A stretch of 64,000 bases of DNA from Norana najaformis (lineage: Eukaryota > Annelida > Clitellata > Crassiclitellata > Hormogastridae), in contig OZ029920.1 in the NCBI GenBank assembly GCA_964023275.1, positions 5,126,014 through 5,190,013 of the forward strand. The letters run 5' to 3'. The translations under genes were made by a program, and so were the position numbers. Under the pieces are notes generated by a model. It saw only the letters and a list, made by a program, of their open reading frames with translations. It was not told the origin of the DNA and ran no database searches. Shown here in pieces: positions 33,397 to 43,982 of this stretch (positions are counted from its first letter, which is position 1; each line of letters begins with the position of its first letter).

Positions 33397-33513
33397 TAGT
33401 AGTAGTTCCTCAGTTTAACGACAGCTTATGGCATCAAAAGCCGTTGCCGTCACCCTCCTCCTTTATCCAGGCTTGGGACTGGCACTACCCCCAAACAAGG
33501 CAGCGGCGGAGTT
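33397..33513 (-). mobile_element. R2 short retroposon copy with target-site duplication
   Basis: From AGTAGTAGTTCC to GGCGGAGTT, flanked by AAATAAGCAT on the left and AAATATGCAT on the right (9 of 10 identical). Absent from the equivalent flank of copy 1, as the sequence from TTTTCACT(G)TATTTAA continues differently there. Confidence 0.8.
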
Positions 33514-34960
33514 AAATATGCATGTAAGTGAAAATGTGGATTATATAATTTCGGGGAAAGCGATTTAAAGGTGTCTAAAAGTAGCCTAGTATTCAGTGTT
33601 TAGCTACGTCTTATTTCTGTCAAGTCGTTGGCGTTAGTAAGTCATGCATTTGCTAACGCACGTTAATGAAATGAACATAAAATGAGTCGGTTATGAACAG
33701 CGATTTGTGTATCCAACAGGTTAACAGCATCTTATGTTATCCAAGGCCGTTGACGTTGATAGGAAAAATTGTTTCCAGCACTATGCCTGCTACAGTAGGA
33801 ACCTGGACTATGATAGTGGTGATGACGATGATGATGATGATGATGATGATGATTATGATGATGATGAGTTCTCTGCCCGAAGGCAGGTCCATTGACTTTA
33901 TGCCACCCGGGGATGAGATGAGTGAGGTGGATTCCCGTTGCCTTCCTCACAGACAATTGTGGGTGAGGAACTTGTCTAAGGTCGCTACGCAGTGGCTTGA
34001 GGAAGATTCGAACCCGCAAAATCCATTACAAGGCACAGACCTTACCACTACACCACCGCGTCCCACCTGGAGTATATCGAACCAAAATTATGCATCGAAC
34101 TTACCGATCAATTGAACGCAATTGATTGTTATTATAGTCGACAGAAGCGTCTTATTAAAAGTGTCTAAATAGAGCTTTGCATTTTTGCGTAGCAGCAGTG
34201 TAGCGTACGCCATCTTCCGGCAACGAAGCCCCATTCACAGATGTAAGGTATGAGCGATTGAACGCGATTGACGATTATTACAGTAGAAGAAACCGTCTAT
34301 TGAGAGGTTTTCAAATAGAGCTTTCTATTTCGCGTAGTACAATACAGTGTAGTGTTTTACGACATCTTACAGCAGCAAGAGCCTTTTTACAAAGAAGAAT
34401 CGTTAGTTTCTGTTTAACGACGCTGTGCCATAACGAAGATGGCTAACGTCGCCTTTTAGCGTTCATACACACTTCCCCATGTTAGGAAAATCCAGCGATT
34501 GAACGCGATCGATGATTATTGTAGTCAACTTAAGCCTCATATTAAAGGTGCATAAAACAAGCCTTGTGTTTTGCTTAGTAACAGTGTAGCGTACGCCATC
34601 TTACGGTCACGAAAAAGTGTTCAGCACGCAGTTTAATGATATGACAATATGATAATGATATTAATGATATAATATGATAATGATATTAATGGTATGATAA
34701 TATGATATTAATATTTAATCTTATGGCATCAAAGGCCGTTGACGGGGGTAGGAAATTTTTAAAGCAGTTTTCACTGTTAGATACTAGAGCCTTCGAACAG
34801 CAGATTCAACAAACATGGAAATTAATATAATATTATAACGCCAAAAGCGATTTAATTGGGTCTAGGCATAGCCTAATATTAATCATAAATAGTAGTAGGC
34901 CTATTCAATGTTTAACGACATCTTGTGGCTGGCAGGGCCGTTGATGTCGATTGAACTAAA
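33514..34960 (+). repeat. R1 monomers downstream of copy 2
   Basis: R1-like cores at about 33,600, 33,718, 34,357, 34,409 and 34,912 in plus orientation, with the intervening block (GATTGAACGC ... GTACGCCATCTT) repeated three times and short AATGATATGATA repeats at 34,633-34,715. Confidence 0.65.
33812..34064 (-). mobile_element. tSINE-1 copy with (GAT)n, flanked by target-site duplication
   Basis: Inverted tSINE-1 (GATTCGAACCC B-box complement; ACCACTACACCACCG A-box-side complement) preceded by (GAT)n at 33,825-33,867. ACCTGGACTAT (33,801-33,811) and ACCTGGAGTAT (34,065-34,075) flank it, and unit 1 has an empty site at about 27,825. Confidence 0.8.
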
Positions 34961-34964
34961 ATCA

Positions 34965-35106
34965 GAAATTCTGCGTCGAAACGTCGAACTGTAAATCCGA
35001 AATTCAAACGCGCTACTCAAAAGCTAAGCGCAGGGCACCAGCTTATACACAAGCGCAGCGTCAAGTCAAAAGGGGAGTTAACAGATACTATGTGAAGAAC
35101 AAGCTC
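34965..35106 (-). mobile_element. LINE-B 3' end
   Basis: GGGCACCAGCTTATACACAAGC then GCAGCGTCAAGTCAAAAGG. It abuts the third TRIM-kelch fragment, so the duplication or rearrangement breakpoint lies at the repeat edge. Confidence 0.65.
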
Positions 35107-35690
35107 CAATTGTTATTGCTGATAAACCAATTGAATAGAAAATTCAAGGCAAGCTGCTTAGACCTGGTGCTGTTCAAACGTGTGTTCATATGACGCTTTC
35201 AGGAGCATGTTTTAAATCGCATCATGAAATAATATAAACTTCAACAGGCGGCAAATTTTGAATCAAGACTGGAGAGTTTGACGCATGAGAGCTAAACACT
35301 CCCAAGACTTTTAAGGGATAATTTTTCGGTAAATAATTATAGTCCCAAGAGGTTAAAACTGAACACCCACGAAGTTTCGATCAACACTGGATTGATTGAC
35401 TTTTGAAGTCCTGATTACCAGGTGTTTCAAAGCATAATTTTAAAAGAACCACATTGAAAGTTAACTTTAAACGATAAATTTATGTGTAAACTATGGTCGG
35501 CCAAAGGATTAAAACGAACAACCCAAGATGAAGTTGACTTTTGGCATTAAAGATTGGGCTTGAACAAGACGTCCAGCAAACAAAGACATGCAGTCTACCA
35601 TTGTAAAACTTAAATGTAAATGTACACGTTTTTCCACACCGACCGTAAGGCCTTTTGTTAGGCGACATCTTAATTATGGTTGTTGGTCAA
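35107..35690 (+). pseudogene. TRIM-kelch copy 3, only the last ~35 codons and 3' flank
   Basis: Begins within exon 2 (VIADKPIE, stop, then LLRPGAVQTCVHMT) and continues through the same 3' flank as copies 1 and 2 (GAGCATGTT ... AATCAAGACTGGAGAGTTTG ... GGCGACATCTTAATTATGG). An in-frame TAG has replaced the Trp after the Glu. Confidence 0.75.
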
Positions 35691-35798
35691 GGCAAGGTCG
35701 AAAGTAAGCGCACGTGAATAAGCTGCTACTCTGTGCTTAGCTTTAGAGTAGCGAAGGGAAGTTTTCGAGATTACGATTACGATTACGATTACAAAGAG
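35691..35798 (+). mobile_element. LINE-A/B 3' tail within the flank of copy 3
   Basis: GTGAATAAGCTGCTACTCTG ... CGAGATTACGATTACGATTACGATT. A related tail is at the same place in copy 4 (38,680-38,745), but not in copies 1 and 2. Confidence 0.6.
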
Positions 35799-35854
35799 CT
35801 TTTGTATGTACTGGCACTTAGTGGTTTTGTGTTGTTTAACAATATCTTATGGCT

Positions 35855-36900
35855 TCTGTGGGACGATTAAGCTGCGAGGGAGAGGATTGGTCACCTACTC
35901 CCATACGCCGAGGTTAAGAAAGCGAAGTCGCTAACGCTTCATTCCCTTGCCTGCCTCTTGATGTCAGCTTAAAGGACAGCTCTTCTGTCATATGGCTGCC
36001 AGAGCCTTTGACGCCCACCTTCTTTAGATCGAGTCTCATCAATACACATCGTCTGAACGAAGAAAAGAAATACACCATCGTGGCGGCAAAAGCGATTTAA
36101 ATGTGTCTAACCATCGTCTAATGTTATTACAAATATTGAGCTTTTAACGACATCTTGTGGCAGCCAGAGCCGATGACGTCGACTAATTAAATTGACAGAA
36201 ACCCAATTTGTTTTATTCATGCAATGATTAAAAATTTGAAGGACTTGAAGAATATATAATGCCTAAAAACGCATTTTAAGGGTGTACAAAACAGATCCGA
36301 ATTATTATTTCTTGTATGGTGTTAAACAACATGTATGGCAGCCAGGGCCGTTGATTTCGACCCAACTTCATATCTGGCTACAATGAGTGCACTGATCGTA
36401 CAGTGTCAGTGGGAAAATTAGACGGTGAGGGTGATGACTGGTCACCTGTCCTGATATGCCAAGAATAAAAAATGAAGTCGCTAATACTTCAAACCCACGG
36501 TTAGTTTTCGATCTTAGCTTAAGGGGGAGATCGTCTAGTTTACGGCTGTCAGTTTACTAATTTACGTCCTTCTGTATTAGAATGCTAGGATCGGGTCTCC
36601 TCGGTACACTTCGTCTGAAAGAGGACAAGAACTATATATCGTGCTGAAACAGATTTAAATGTGTCAAACCATCATCTAATGCTGGAAACGATTTAAATAG
36701 CGATTTAAATGTGTCTAACCATCATCTAATGACTACTATTACTCGTATTGAGCTTTTAACGACATCTTGTGGCTGCCAGAGCCGATGACGTCGACTTCTA
36801 TTCTTTCGACAATGCGTCTCAGTCCATTAACGACTGAAAGAACTGAAGAATATATAAAGCCTGGAAACGCGTTTTAAAGGTGTATAACGGATCCGAATTA
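35855..36900 (+). repeat. tSINE-2 body fragments and R1 monomers
   Basis: tSINE-2 body at 35,860-35,965 and 36,400-36,500 (TGTCAGTGGGAAAATTAGACG ...). R1 cores at about 35,985, 36,150 (TTTAACGACATCTTGTGGC ... GATGACGTCGACT), 36,330 and 36,755, some about 180 bases apart. Between cores ATATATAAAGCC and TTTTAAAGGTGT recur. Confidence 0.65.
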
Positions 36901-36954
36901 TGATTTCTTATAACAACATTTTCTGGCGGCATCTCACATAATACAATTCTGTGA

Positions 36955-37150
36955 GAGGAAGAGGAGGACGTGGAGAAGGAGGAGGAGGAGGAGGAGGAGG
37001 AGGAGAGCACTTTAAGCATGTCCCGATAGGTAGCCATGGGTATGAAGTATTAGCGACTTCATATTTTTAGTCTCGGCATATGATGGCGGGTGGCCAGCCA
37101 ACTCAATCACCGTCTGATCTTCCCACCTACAGTGTACAATTTTTGTGCAC
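36955..37150 (-). repeat. Purine tract then inverted tSINE-2 end
   Basis: (GAG)n-rich tract at 36,955-37,012, then inverted tSINE-2 body (AGCGACTTCATATTTTTAG ... GATCTTCCCACCTACAGTG) at 37,040-37,140. The same order recurs at 45.4 and 49.6 kb. Confidence 0.65.
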
Positions 37151-37289
37151 GTAACTAAATTGACCGAACTAAAATATGCAAAACTGCCTCCAAGAAATAT
37201 TAAACACCTTTAAAATCAATTTATTGATCATATATAGTTCCCATTTTCGTTAAAATGTTTGTGACAAACCGGTTTTAGCCTAATATAAA

Positions 37290-37404
37290 AAACCATCGAA
37301 ATCAACGGCTCTGACAGCCACATGATAAATAAATGTAGAGTAAACGCACACAATTTTCTATATAAATAAATGTAAAAGTAAACGCACACGATTTTCTATA
37401 GCGA
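37290..37404 (-). repeat. R1 core, first copy in minus orientation
   Basis: ATCGAAATCAACGGCTCTGACAGCC at about 37,297. From here to 59 kb most cores point this way, opposite to those between 26.7 and 36.9 kb. Confidence 0.55.
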
Positions 37405-37565
37405 CCGTATGGCCTGGACCCTGCTCATTTTAAAATCAATTAACCGGGGAAGATCCTTCACCACCGCTTCCGTTTGAATGGGCGCCACGCCACTTAAGGT
37501 CTCCGTGTACGGACCGCGCTATCCCGTGATTTAAATCTCTTATACAAGCCAGTTGTCGCTAGAGT
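37405..37565 (-). mobile_element. tSINE-3-like repeat copy, inverted
   Basis: GATCCTTCACCACCGCTTCC, GAATGGGCGCCACGCCACTT and GTGATTTAAATCTCTTATA match 11,110-11,310 in reverse and 63,550-63,715 directly. Confidence 0.55.
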
Positions 37566-37727
37566 TGATACTATATCTTAGGATCTGTGGGGACACTTTT
37601 AGGTCGTTTGTTTCAACGTTATATAGTTTTCTTTTTAGTTCAGTCACTTAGAAAAAGGAAACGAAGGTCGATGCCAACGGTTCTGACAACCACAAGATGT
37701 CGCTAAACAGTCGATGCCCCAAAATAG

Positions 37728-37875
37728 TGTCTGACTCCTGGATCTTGACCTGGAACCGAACCATTTTGCCTATCGATTTTGTTTTGACAGACCACTGTGA
37801 ATAAGCTGGTTCCCCCGACTTAGCTTTCGCTGGGCGCTGTAGAAATCTTGAGAGTATGATTACGATTACCATCTG
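37728..37875 (+). mobile_element. LINE-A 3' end
   Basis: TCCTGGATCTTGACCTGGAACC ... GCCTATCGATTTTGTTTTGAC ... GAATAAGCTGGTTCCC then ATGATTACGATTACC. Only the last 145 bases are present. It is inserted in R1 sequence, which resumes at about 37,876 with ATCTGCGTGGACACC. Confidence 0.75.
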
Positions 37876-37939
37876 CGTGGACACCTTTAGATCGTTTGTT
37901 TCAACGTTATATACAGTATTTCTCAGTTTAATTCAATCA

Positions 37940-38057
37940 AACTACGCCACTGCCTTGTTTTGGGGTTGTGCCTGTCCCAAGCCTGGATAAAGGAGGAGGG
38001 CGACGTCAACGGCTATTTTATTTGTTTTAAGCTGTCGTTAAACTGAGGAACTACTAC
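37940..38057 (+). mobile_element. R2 short retroposon copy with target-site duplication
   Basis: ACTACGCCACTGCC ... AACTGAGGAACTACTACT, flanked exactly by TAATTCAATCA on both sides (37,929-37,939 and 38,058-38,068). Confidence 0.85.
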
Positions 38058-38084
38058 TAATTCAATCACAAACTCCCCCACTGC

Positions 38085-38665
38085 CTGTTCACACGTGCGT
38101 CCATATGACGCTTATATGAGCATGTTCAAATCGAACCATAAACTTTAATCTTCATCAGGGGGCAATTTTAAATCAAGACTGGAAAGTTTGACACTACCAA
38201 GACTTTTAAGGAGTAATTTGTCTGTAAACAATTGGAGTTCCAAGTGGTTAAATCTGCACACCCACGAACCTTCGGTCAATACTGGTATGGTTGACTTTTG
38301 GAGCCCGGGTTACGAAGGGTTTTGAAGCGTAATTTAAAGCATAAAAATACAATGAAAGTTAACTTTAAGCGATTAATTTATGTGTAAATGGCGAGAGTCT
38401 GCCAAAGGGTTAAAACGAATACTCCAAGATGAAGTTGACTTTCTGCGTGTAAGACTGGAGTTGAAGAAGACTTCTGGCAAACAAAGATATGCAGTCTACC
38501 ATTGTCTGGAGACATTGCAATGAAGTGTTTGTAAAACGTAGAGTGTCCAGTGTAAAAGGTAAATGCAAATGTACACGTTTTTCTACAGAGACCATGATAG
38601 GCGACATCTTAATTATGGCTGCTATTGTCGTTGACGTCGACCTTATCTGACCTAAGTAAGGCAAG
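38085..38665 (+). pseudogene. TRIM-kelch copy 4, last ~12 codons and 3' flank
   Basis: Starts at CTGTTCACACGTGCGTCC (the HTCVHM coding stretch), then GAGCATGTTCAAATCG and the same flank through GGCGACATCTTAATTATGG and GTTGACGTCGACCTTA. Like copy 3 it is followed by a LINE tail and GCTTTTGTATGT. Confidence 0.75.
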
Positions 38666-38750
38666 AACGAAAGTAAGATCTCACCAATAAGCGCTTAGCT
38701 TAGAGTAACGATTAGAAATTTTGGAGATTACGATTAGAAAGTGCTTTTGT
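38666..38750 (+). mobile_element. LINE-A/B 3' tail shared with copy 3
   Basis: CACCAATAAGCGCTTAGCTTAG ... GGAGATTACGATTAGAAAG. Its presence in copies 3 and 4 only implies that these two share a more recent ancestor. Confidence 0.55.
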
Positions 38751-38784
38751 ATGTTCTGGCGCCTAGTGGTTTCGAAGGAGAAGG

Positions 38785-39168
38785 ATAACACGAAGAAGAA
38801 TACAAAGAATACGAAGAAGAATACGAAGAATACGAAGAAGAATACGAAGAAGAATACGAAGAAGAATACGAAGAAGAATACGAAGAATAAAGAAGAAGAA
38901 GAAGAAGAAGAAGAAGACGAAGAGGAATAGGAAGAGGAAGAGGAATAGGAAGAGGAGAAGGAGGGGGAAGAGGAAGAGGAAGAGAAAGAAGAAGAGGAAG
39001 AGGAAGTAGAAGAGGAGAAGGAGGGGAAGAGGAAGAGGAAGAGGAAGAGGAGAAAGAGGAGGAAGAGGAAGAGGAGAAGGAGGAGGAAGAGGAAGAGGAG
39101 AAGGAAGAGGAGAAGGAGGAGGAAGTGGACGAGGAGAAGGAGGAGGAAGAGGAAGAGGAAGAACGGTG
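38785..39168 (+). repeat. Purine tract: (GAATACGAAGAA)n then GGAAGAGG array
   Basis: 12-15-base units with AATACGAAGAAG at 38,795-38,890, then GAGGAAGAGGA words to 39,165, nearly free of pyrimidine. It is followed by GGTGTGCAATTTTTGTC, as after the other purine tracts. Confidence 0.85.
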
Positions 39169-39542
39169 TGCAATTTTTGTCAACATTAACTGCATTAAAG
39201 ATATGCGACACGGCTTCCAAATATGAGAAATATTAGACACCTTTATATAATTTTCTCCGTAGCTATTTCTGATTTTCGTTTAACCGCTAATTGTCAGTGT
39301 TGTTCATAACCATACAAAAACGGAAGTCTAAGTCAACGGCTCTGACAGCCACAAGAGAAATAAATGTAAAAGGAAACGTACAATATTTTCTATATAAATA
39401 AATGTAAAAGTAAAGAAAAGCAAGGCAAATTAGTTATACATCCGGTTTGAAGTTTGAAGCGTGGCGACACCTATTCCCCAGGAAGAAAAACTTGGATGCC
39501 TTGAAAAAATGGGTTCGGCTGTCTCCGGTATCAACAGACACG
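39169..39542. other. R1 remnant and flank of the THAP exon
   Basis: An R1 core in minus orientation at about 39,330 (AAGTCAACGGCTCTGACAGCC). The frame of the THAP exon is open upstream to 39,447 without a better start. Confidence 0.4.
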
Positions 39543-40338
39543 ATGTGGTGTCCAGCAACTGGCTGCATAAATTCAGAGAGAAAGAAACCAGGAGTATCTT
39601 TCATTCGGTTTCCAAAGGGCGAGGAGAGGTCAGTGATAATAAATATGTAGGTGTCGTTATTTTGAATGGTTTTCAAGTAGAGTAGGTAAGCTAATCGAAA
39701 CTGTTGAAAGGCAGAGTGAAAGTCTTCTTCGCGCTGATTTGCAATCAGTCTCATCTGGAATTTAATATTAAATGAAAAAATCTGCTTCGTATTTTCTTTC
39801 CTTTCCCAGAAGCTAATTAAGTAATTGGCGAGTAATTTATGTGATAGCTTTAATGGCCTTCAATTAATTTAAACATAAGAAATATACATTTGAGTTGTAT
39901 TAAGGTTATGATGGACTTTGTGATTTGACGCATCTGGCATAGTCACACCGACTAATTCTACATTTAATGCGCTGAAACACTGGAAGACAATGAAACAAAT
40001 TGGGTTGATTTTTGTTCTGTGAAAAAACTTTACTTTGCTATATATGTTTATAACAGATGCACGGGTGGTTGAAGGTGTGTCGACGTGAATATCTGTTAAA
40101 ACGAACACTGGTGTACCTCTATGCAAACTGTAGATTACGTGTCGAACATTTTGAGGGGACGCAGTTCACGAACAGCCAAATGAGAAATAGTTTGTTATGG
40201 AATGCGGTGCCAGCACTATTTAAAGTACTAAATCCAGCAAAGACGTTGCAGTTCCATCGCAAGCCACCTTTAACTACATTTAAAGAAGGAAACTGTAAAA
40301 TAAAGGAGTCGACGCTGATATCGTCTGCAAGCCAGTAG
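39543..40338 (+). CDS. THAP-type zinc-finger gene or relic, two exons
   Basis: Exon 1, 39,543-39,632, reads MWCPATGCIN...GVSFIRFPKGEERS: a Cys pair four residues apart and the FxRFPK element of the THAP C2CH DNA-binding domain. Exon 2, 40,057-40,338 (acceptor TTTATAACAG), continues with the invariant Trp (GWLKVCRREYL), HFEGTQF and LLWNAVPALF, the family's HF and AVPxxF elements, and ends at TAG after 93 codons. A phase-0 join (TCA|GTGATA donor) gives nine residues between FP and W, as in human THAP1. The donor is mediocre, and AG|GTCAGT six bases upstream fits the consensus better but breaks the frame. The zinc-binding Cys before HF is Arg (CGT, one change from TGT). Two AATAAA signals follow (40,471 and 40,486). 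THAP domains occur in host regulators and in P-type transposases; no transposase core is seen. About 123 residues in total. Confidence 0.6.
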
Positions 40339-40470
40339 TTCACCTGTGGTCTCTCCTCAGTCTCCATAACAGAACATCTAAGTATCACAAGAAACATCAG
40401 AAACATCAGCGAGTTACGAACTTAAAATTTGAAAAAGAACAAACTAATTTCAGCAACGGAAAATAAGAAC

Positions 40471-40491
40471 AATAAACTGTAACTAAATAAA
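40471..40491 (+). terminator. Two AATAAA poly(A) signals after the THAP exon
   Basis: AATAAA at 40,471-40,476 and 40,486-40,491, about 135 bases past the stop and just before an R1 core resumes at 40,501. Confidence 0.45.
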
Positions 40492-40637
40492 AGCTTTAAA
40501 GACGTCAACGGCCACTGTAGCCACAAGATGTCGCTAAACACTCAATGCTCGAAAATATTAGGGTCTGTTTGAACACCTTTTAATCGATTTAATAAAAATT
40601 ATAAATTTTGCACTTTCGTTTAATTGTAGATTAATTA

Positions 40638-40750
40638 AAACTCCGCCAGCGCTTTGTTTGGGGTAGTGACAGTCCCAAGCCTGGAAAAAGGAGGAGGGAG
40701 ACGGCAACGGCCTTTGATGCCATAAGCTGTCGTTAAACTGAGGAACTACT
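40638..40750 (+). mobile_element. R2 short retroposon copy with target-site duplication
   Basis: ACTCCGCCAGCGCTTTG ... CTGAGGAACTACT, with AATTGTAGATT (40,622-40,632) before and AATTGCAGATT (40,751-40,761) after. Confidence 0.8.
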
Positions 40751-41650
40751 AATTGCAGATTCCATCTGTATTGCCCGTGGCAAGCAAAAGTAGACTTCAA
40801 CGATTCTGGTAGCCACAAGATGTCGTTAAACACTGGACAATGCATTTAGTTTAGTACGTACCTGTTATGCCTGCTAACAAGGCAAGGTAAGGCAGACATA
40901 ATATGCCTGTACATAACACTCGATGCTCCTAATAAACCAATTTTTAGATGACTTTAAAAAAACTTTGAAATTCAGGAATATTTCACATACCATTTTCAAT
41001 TGTAAGAGAATTAAGGAGGGATTGAGGTCACTGGCTCTGAGAGCAAGAATTTGTCGTTAAAAACTGATTAATAAATTATTAATGATAAGTTTTATGTCAC
41101 GCTTAGACACCTTTAAATCGTTTCTGTTTTTCACTATCTAACCTTCAGGTTAGCTCTCTCGATTTGTATGGGTCCAGCTGTAGGCCAAAGTAAAGTAAGA
41201 TCGATGTAAACGGTCCTGGAAAGGTCACTATGTAATTAATTATAAACTTCATGCTAGTATAATCGAGAGCTGTGTGCAACGTTGCAGGTAAACGTATTCG
41301 GAGTGTCGTGTAATTTTCCCTTAAACACACGCTAAATCACAGCAATAAATATGAATTAAAAAATGTGATGTAAAAGTGTCGAGGCCAATGACTCCAGGAG
41401 TCGTAAGAGTTCACAAGAAATTATAGATGTCCCTAATAATAGTAGGACCTATTTAGACACTTTTTATCCGACGTTATACACTTCTCATTTTGGTTTGTTA
41501 AATTGTTAGTATGCTCATTATCAGTTGTTTTAAGGTTAGGCAGATATCGTCAAACACTGGATGTTGTTAATAATGTGTGACTCGGTTTGGACACTTGTAA
41601 ATAGTATTCTTTGACGCTATACATTCGTCGTTTTCGATCAATCGCTAGTT

Positions 41651-41766
41651 TAACTCCGCCACTGCCTTGTTTCGGGGCAGTGCCAGTCCCAAGCCTGGAT
41701 AAAGGAGGAGGGCGACGGCGACGGCCTTTGATGCCATAACTGTCGTTAAGCTGAGGAACTAGTACT
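41651..41766 (+). mobile_element. R2 short retroposon copy with perfect target-site duplication
   Basis: TAACTCCGCCACTGCCTTG ... GAGGAACTAGTACT, flanked by AATCGCTAGTT on both sides (41,640-41,650 and 41,767-41,777). The target is an R1 unit (CGTTTAATCGCTAGT is an R1 word). Confidence 0.9.
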
Positions 41767-41829
41767 AATCGCTAGTTGGTCGTCTCAAGTCAACATCACA
41801 GGATCACAGGAAGTACCTACGGGAAGGAA

Positions 41830-42110
41830 AGGAAAAATCCCAACAAGGCTGGGGGTGAGTTGTTTATTTAGGGGGTCCACCAATGTGGTGCTCGATGGTT
41901 ACAGGCCACCAAGGGGGTTCGGGTAGGGTAAATAAAAGAATATTTTCTGGGAAAGGGTAAGTTTTTTGATTTGGGATTAATTTTGTAATAGGGATTGAAG
42001 ATGAGGGAAAGGGTTAATATAAACGAAGGTTTTAGGGTAGGAATCAGTGTATAGGGTTAGGGTCAGTTTTAGATATAAAGAGAGGTTTTAGGATAGAGAT
42101 CAGTATATGG
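41830..42110. other. G-rich stretch with GGGTTAG/GGTAGG words
   Basis: GGAAAGGGTTAA, GGTTTTAGGGTAGG and TATAGGGTTAGGGTC words occur irregularly, with GTTTTAGG-AT-AG repeats at 42,031 and 42,085. It is too irregular for telomere repeat. No gene. Confidence 0.4.
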
Positions 42111-42131
42111 GGTTATTCGTTTAATTTTATA

Positions 42132-42246
42132 CAAACTCCGCCACTCCCTTGTTTGGGGTAATGTCAATCCCAAGCCTGAATAAAGGTGGAGGGCGACGGC
42201 AACGGCCTTTGATGTCATAAGCTGTCGTTAAACTGCAGAACTACTA
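42132..42246 (+). mobile_element. R2 short retroposon copy
   Basis: AAACTCCGCCACTCCCTTG ... AACTGCAGAACTACTA. No clear target-site duplication. Confidence 0.75.
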
Positions 42247-42536
42247 TATCGTTACTTCATTCTAAATAAATATTCGAGTAAAGTAAAATCGTCCTCAATG
42301 GTCATGGAAAGCTTCAATTGTCATAAACGCTTGATATTATTGAATGCAGAACGCTATTATTACGGTAGTCACTGCGTGTAAAGGTTGTAGGTTAACATCT
42401 TCGATGTGAGTGCCTCATTAAATCCGAAATACACGCAGAATCACAGCAGTAAATCGGAATTAGAATTGCGATGCAAGAAAATATCGACATCAGAGACCCA
42501 GGCAGCCGTTTGATGACATAACAAACAATAGATGCC

Positions 42537-42748
<212 letters not shown>

Positions 42749-42807
42749 ATAATTAGACACCTTTAAATAACTTTTCCCACATTATGTACTTCTCCTTTAA
42801 ATGGTTA

Positions 42808-42921
42808 AACTCAGGCACTGCTTTTAGTCGGGCAGTGCCAGTCCCAAGCCTGGTTAAAGGAGGAGGGAGACGTCAACGGCCTTTGATGCCATAAGATGTC
42901 GTTAAACTGAGGAACTACTAC
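42808..42921 (+). mobile_element. R2 short retroposon copy with perfect target-site duplication
   Basis: AACTCAGGCACTGC ... GAGGAACTACTAC, flanked by TAAATGGTTA at 42,798-42,807 and 42,922-42,931. It splits the R1 word CTTCTC..TTTAAATGGTTAGTTTGC that is continuous at 48,460-48,490 and 51,680-51,715, which serve as empty sites. Confidence 0.92.
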
Positions 42922-43289
42922 TAAATGGTTAGTTTGCACCTGATCAGCTGCTTAAGGCCTGGTAGATATCAGTAAACGTTGGACTTTTATAAAAATATTT
43001 TGCCTGTTTTAAACACCTTTAAATTGTGTTCTTTGACGCTATACATTCGTCAGTTTCGCAAGTGTTGGTATGTCACCCAGTTCAACGTGCGTACAGTTGA
43101 CGTCAACGGCTCTGGCAGCCACAAGATGTCATTAAACGCTGGAAGATAATATTAATGAAAATTGGCTTTTTCCAACATTATATATAATTTCGTTTCGTTT
43201 AATCGCTAGTCCTACTTCTAGATATGCATTTAATAACTCGTGAAAATAAGGGTAAATAGAAACGGCTTTGGGAATCTTAAACTTTGAAG

Positions 43290-43800
43290 CTAGTAATCGT
43301 AATCGTAATCTCAAGATTTCTACAGCGCCCAACGAAAGCTAAGTCGCGGGAACCAGCTTATTCACAGGCGCTCAGTCAAAACAAAATCGATAGGCAAAAG
43401 GGTTCGGTTCCAGGTCTAGATCCAGGATTCAGGCAGGCAGACAGTCGGATGGCTACGGTGGATGGTGTTTGAAATTGAAGCGAGAAGAGAGATAAGGGGA
43501 AGAGGAAGAATCAGGATAAGATTGTTGGAAAAGAAATGTTTCCAGTCTTGAGTGAAAGACCTGCGCAGAAACTGAAAGAGGTGAAGTGTTGGTGAGTTCG
43601 TATGATGGATCAGATGAACGTCGTAATTCTGGCGGGAGTTTATTCCACGGGGTGGGGCAGCTACGGCTATGGAGCGATTTCCAAATTTTAAGGATGAGAT
43701 GACGGAAGGGCGAAGAAATGTTAGGACAGCTAATAAGAGGAGCGGGTTGAACGGAGTGGTTGGATTGTAAATAGTAAATAGTAAATAATAAATAATAATG
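43290..43800 (-). mobile_element. LINE-A 3' end
   Basis: From the AATCGTAATCGTAATC tail (43,296) through GAACCAGCTTATTCACAGGC and GGTTCGGTTCCAGGTC into the ORF2 C-terminus complement (GGGGCAGCTACGGCTATGG, AAATTTTAAGGATGAGATGACG). 5' truncated near 43,770. Confidence 0.8.
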
Positions 43801-43982
43801 TTAATAGTACTAATCTCTAGTCCTTCTGGACTGCGGATGGAAGAGTCAACATTAGCGACACTTGTGATAAGAAGGCGTAGTCATGCACTAGAAACTACTT
43901 TAATTCGATGCATGAAATTGTATTGGCAAGATGGCGCTTCCAACATGAAAGGCAATGTCAGAAAAATATAGTAAATGATGGA

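Noticed and set aside
33693-34115. 140-codon forward frame with a Met run
   Set aside because: Produced by (GAT)n inside an inverted SINE; not a gene.
41940-42110. GGGTTAG-like words considered as interstitial telomere repeat
   Set aside because: Only one or two hexamers in a degenerate G-rich stretch; no tandem array.
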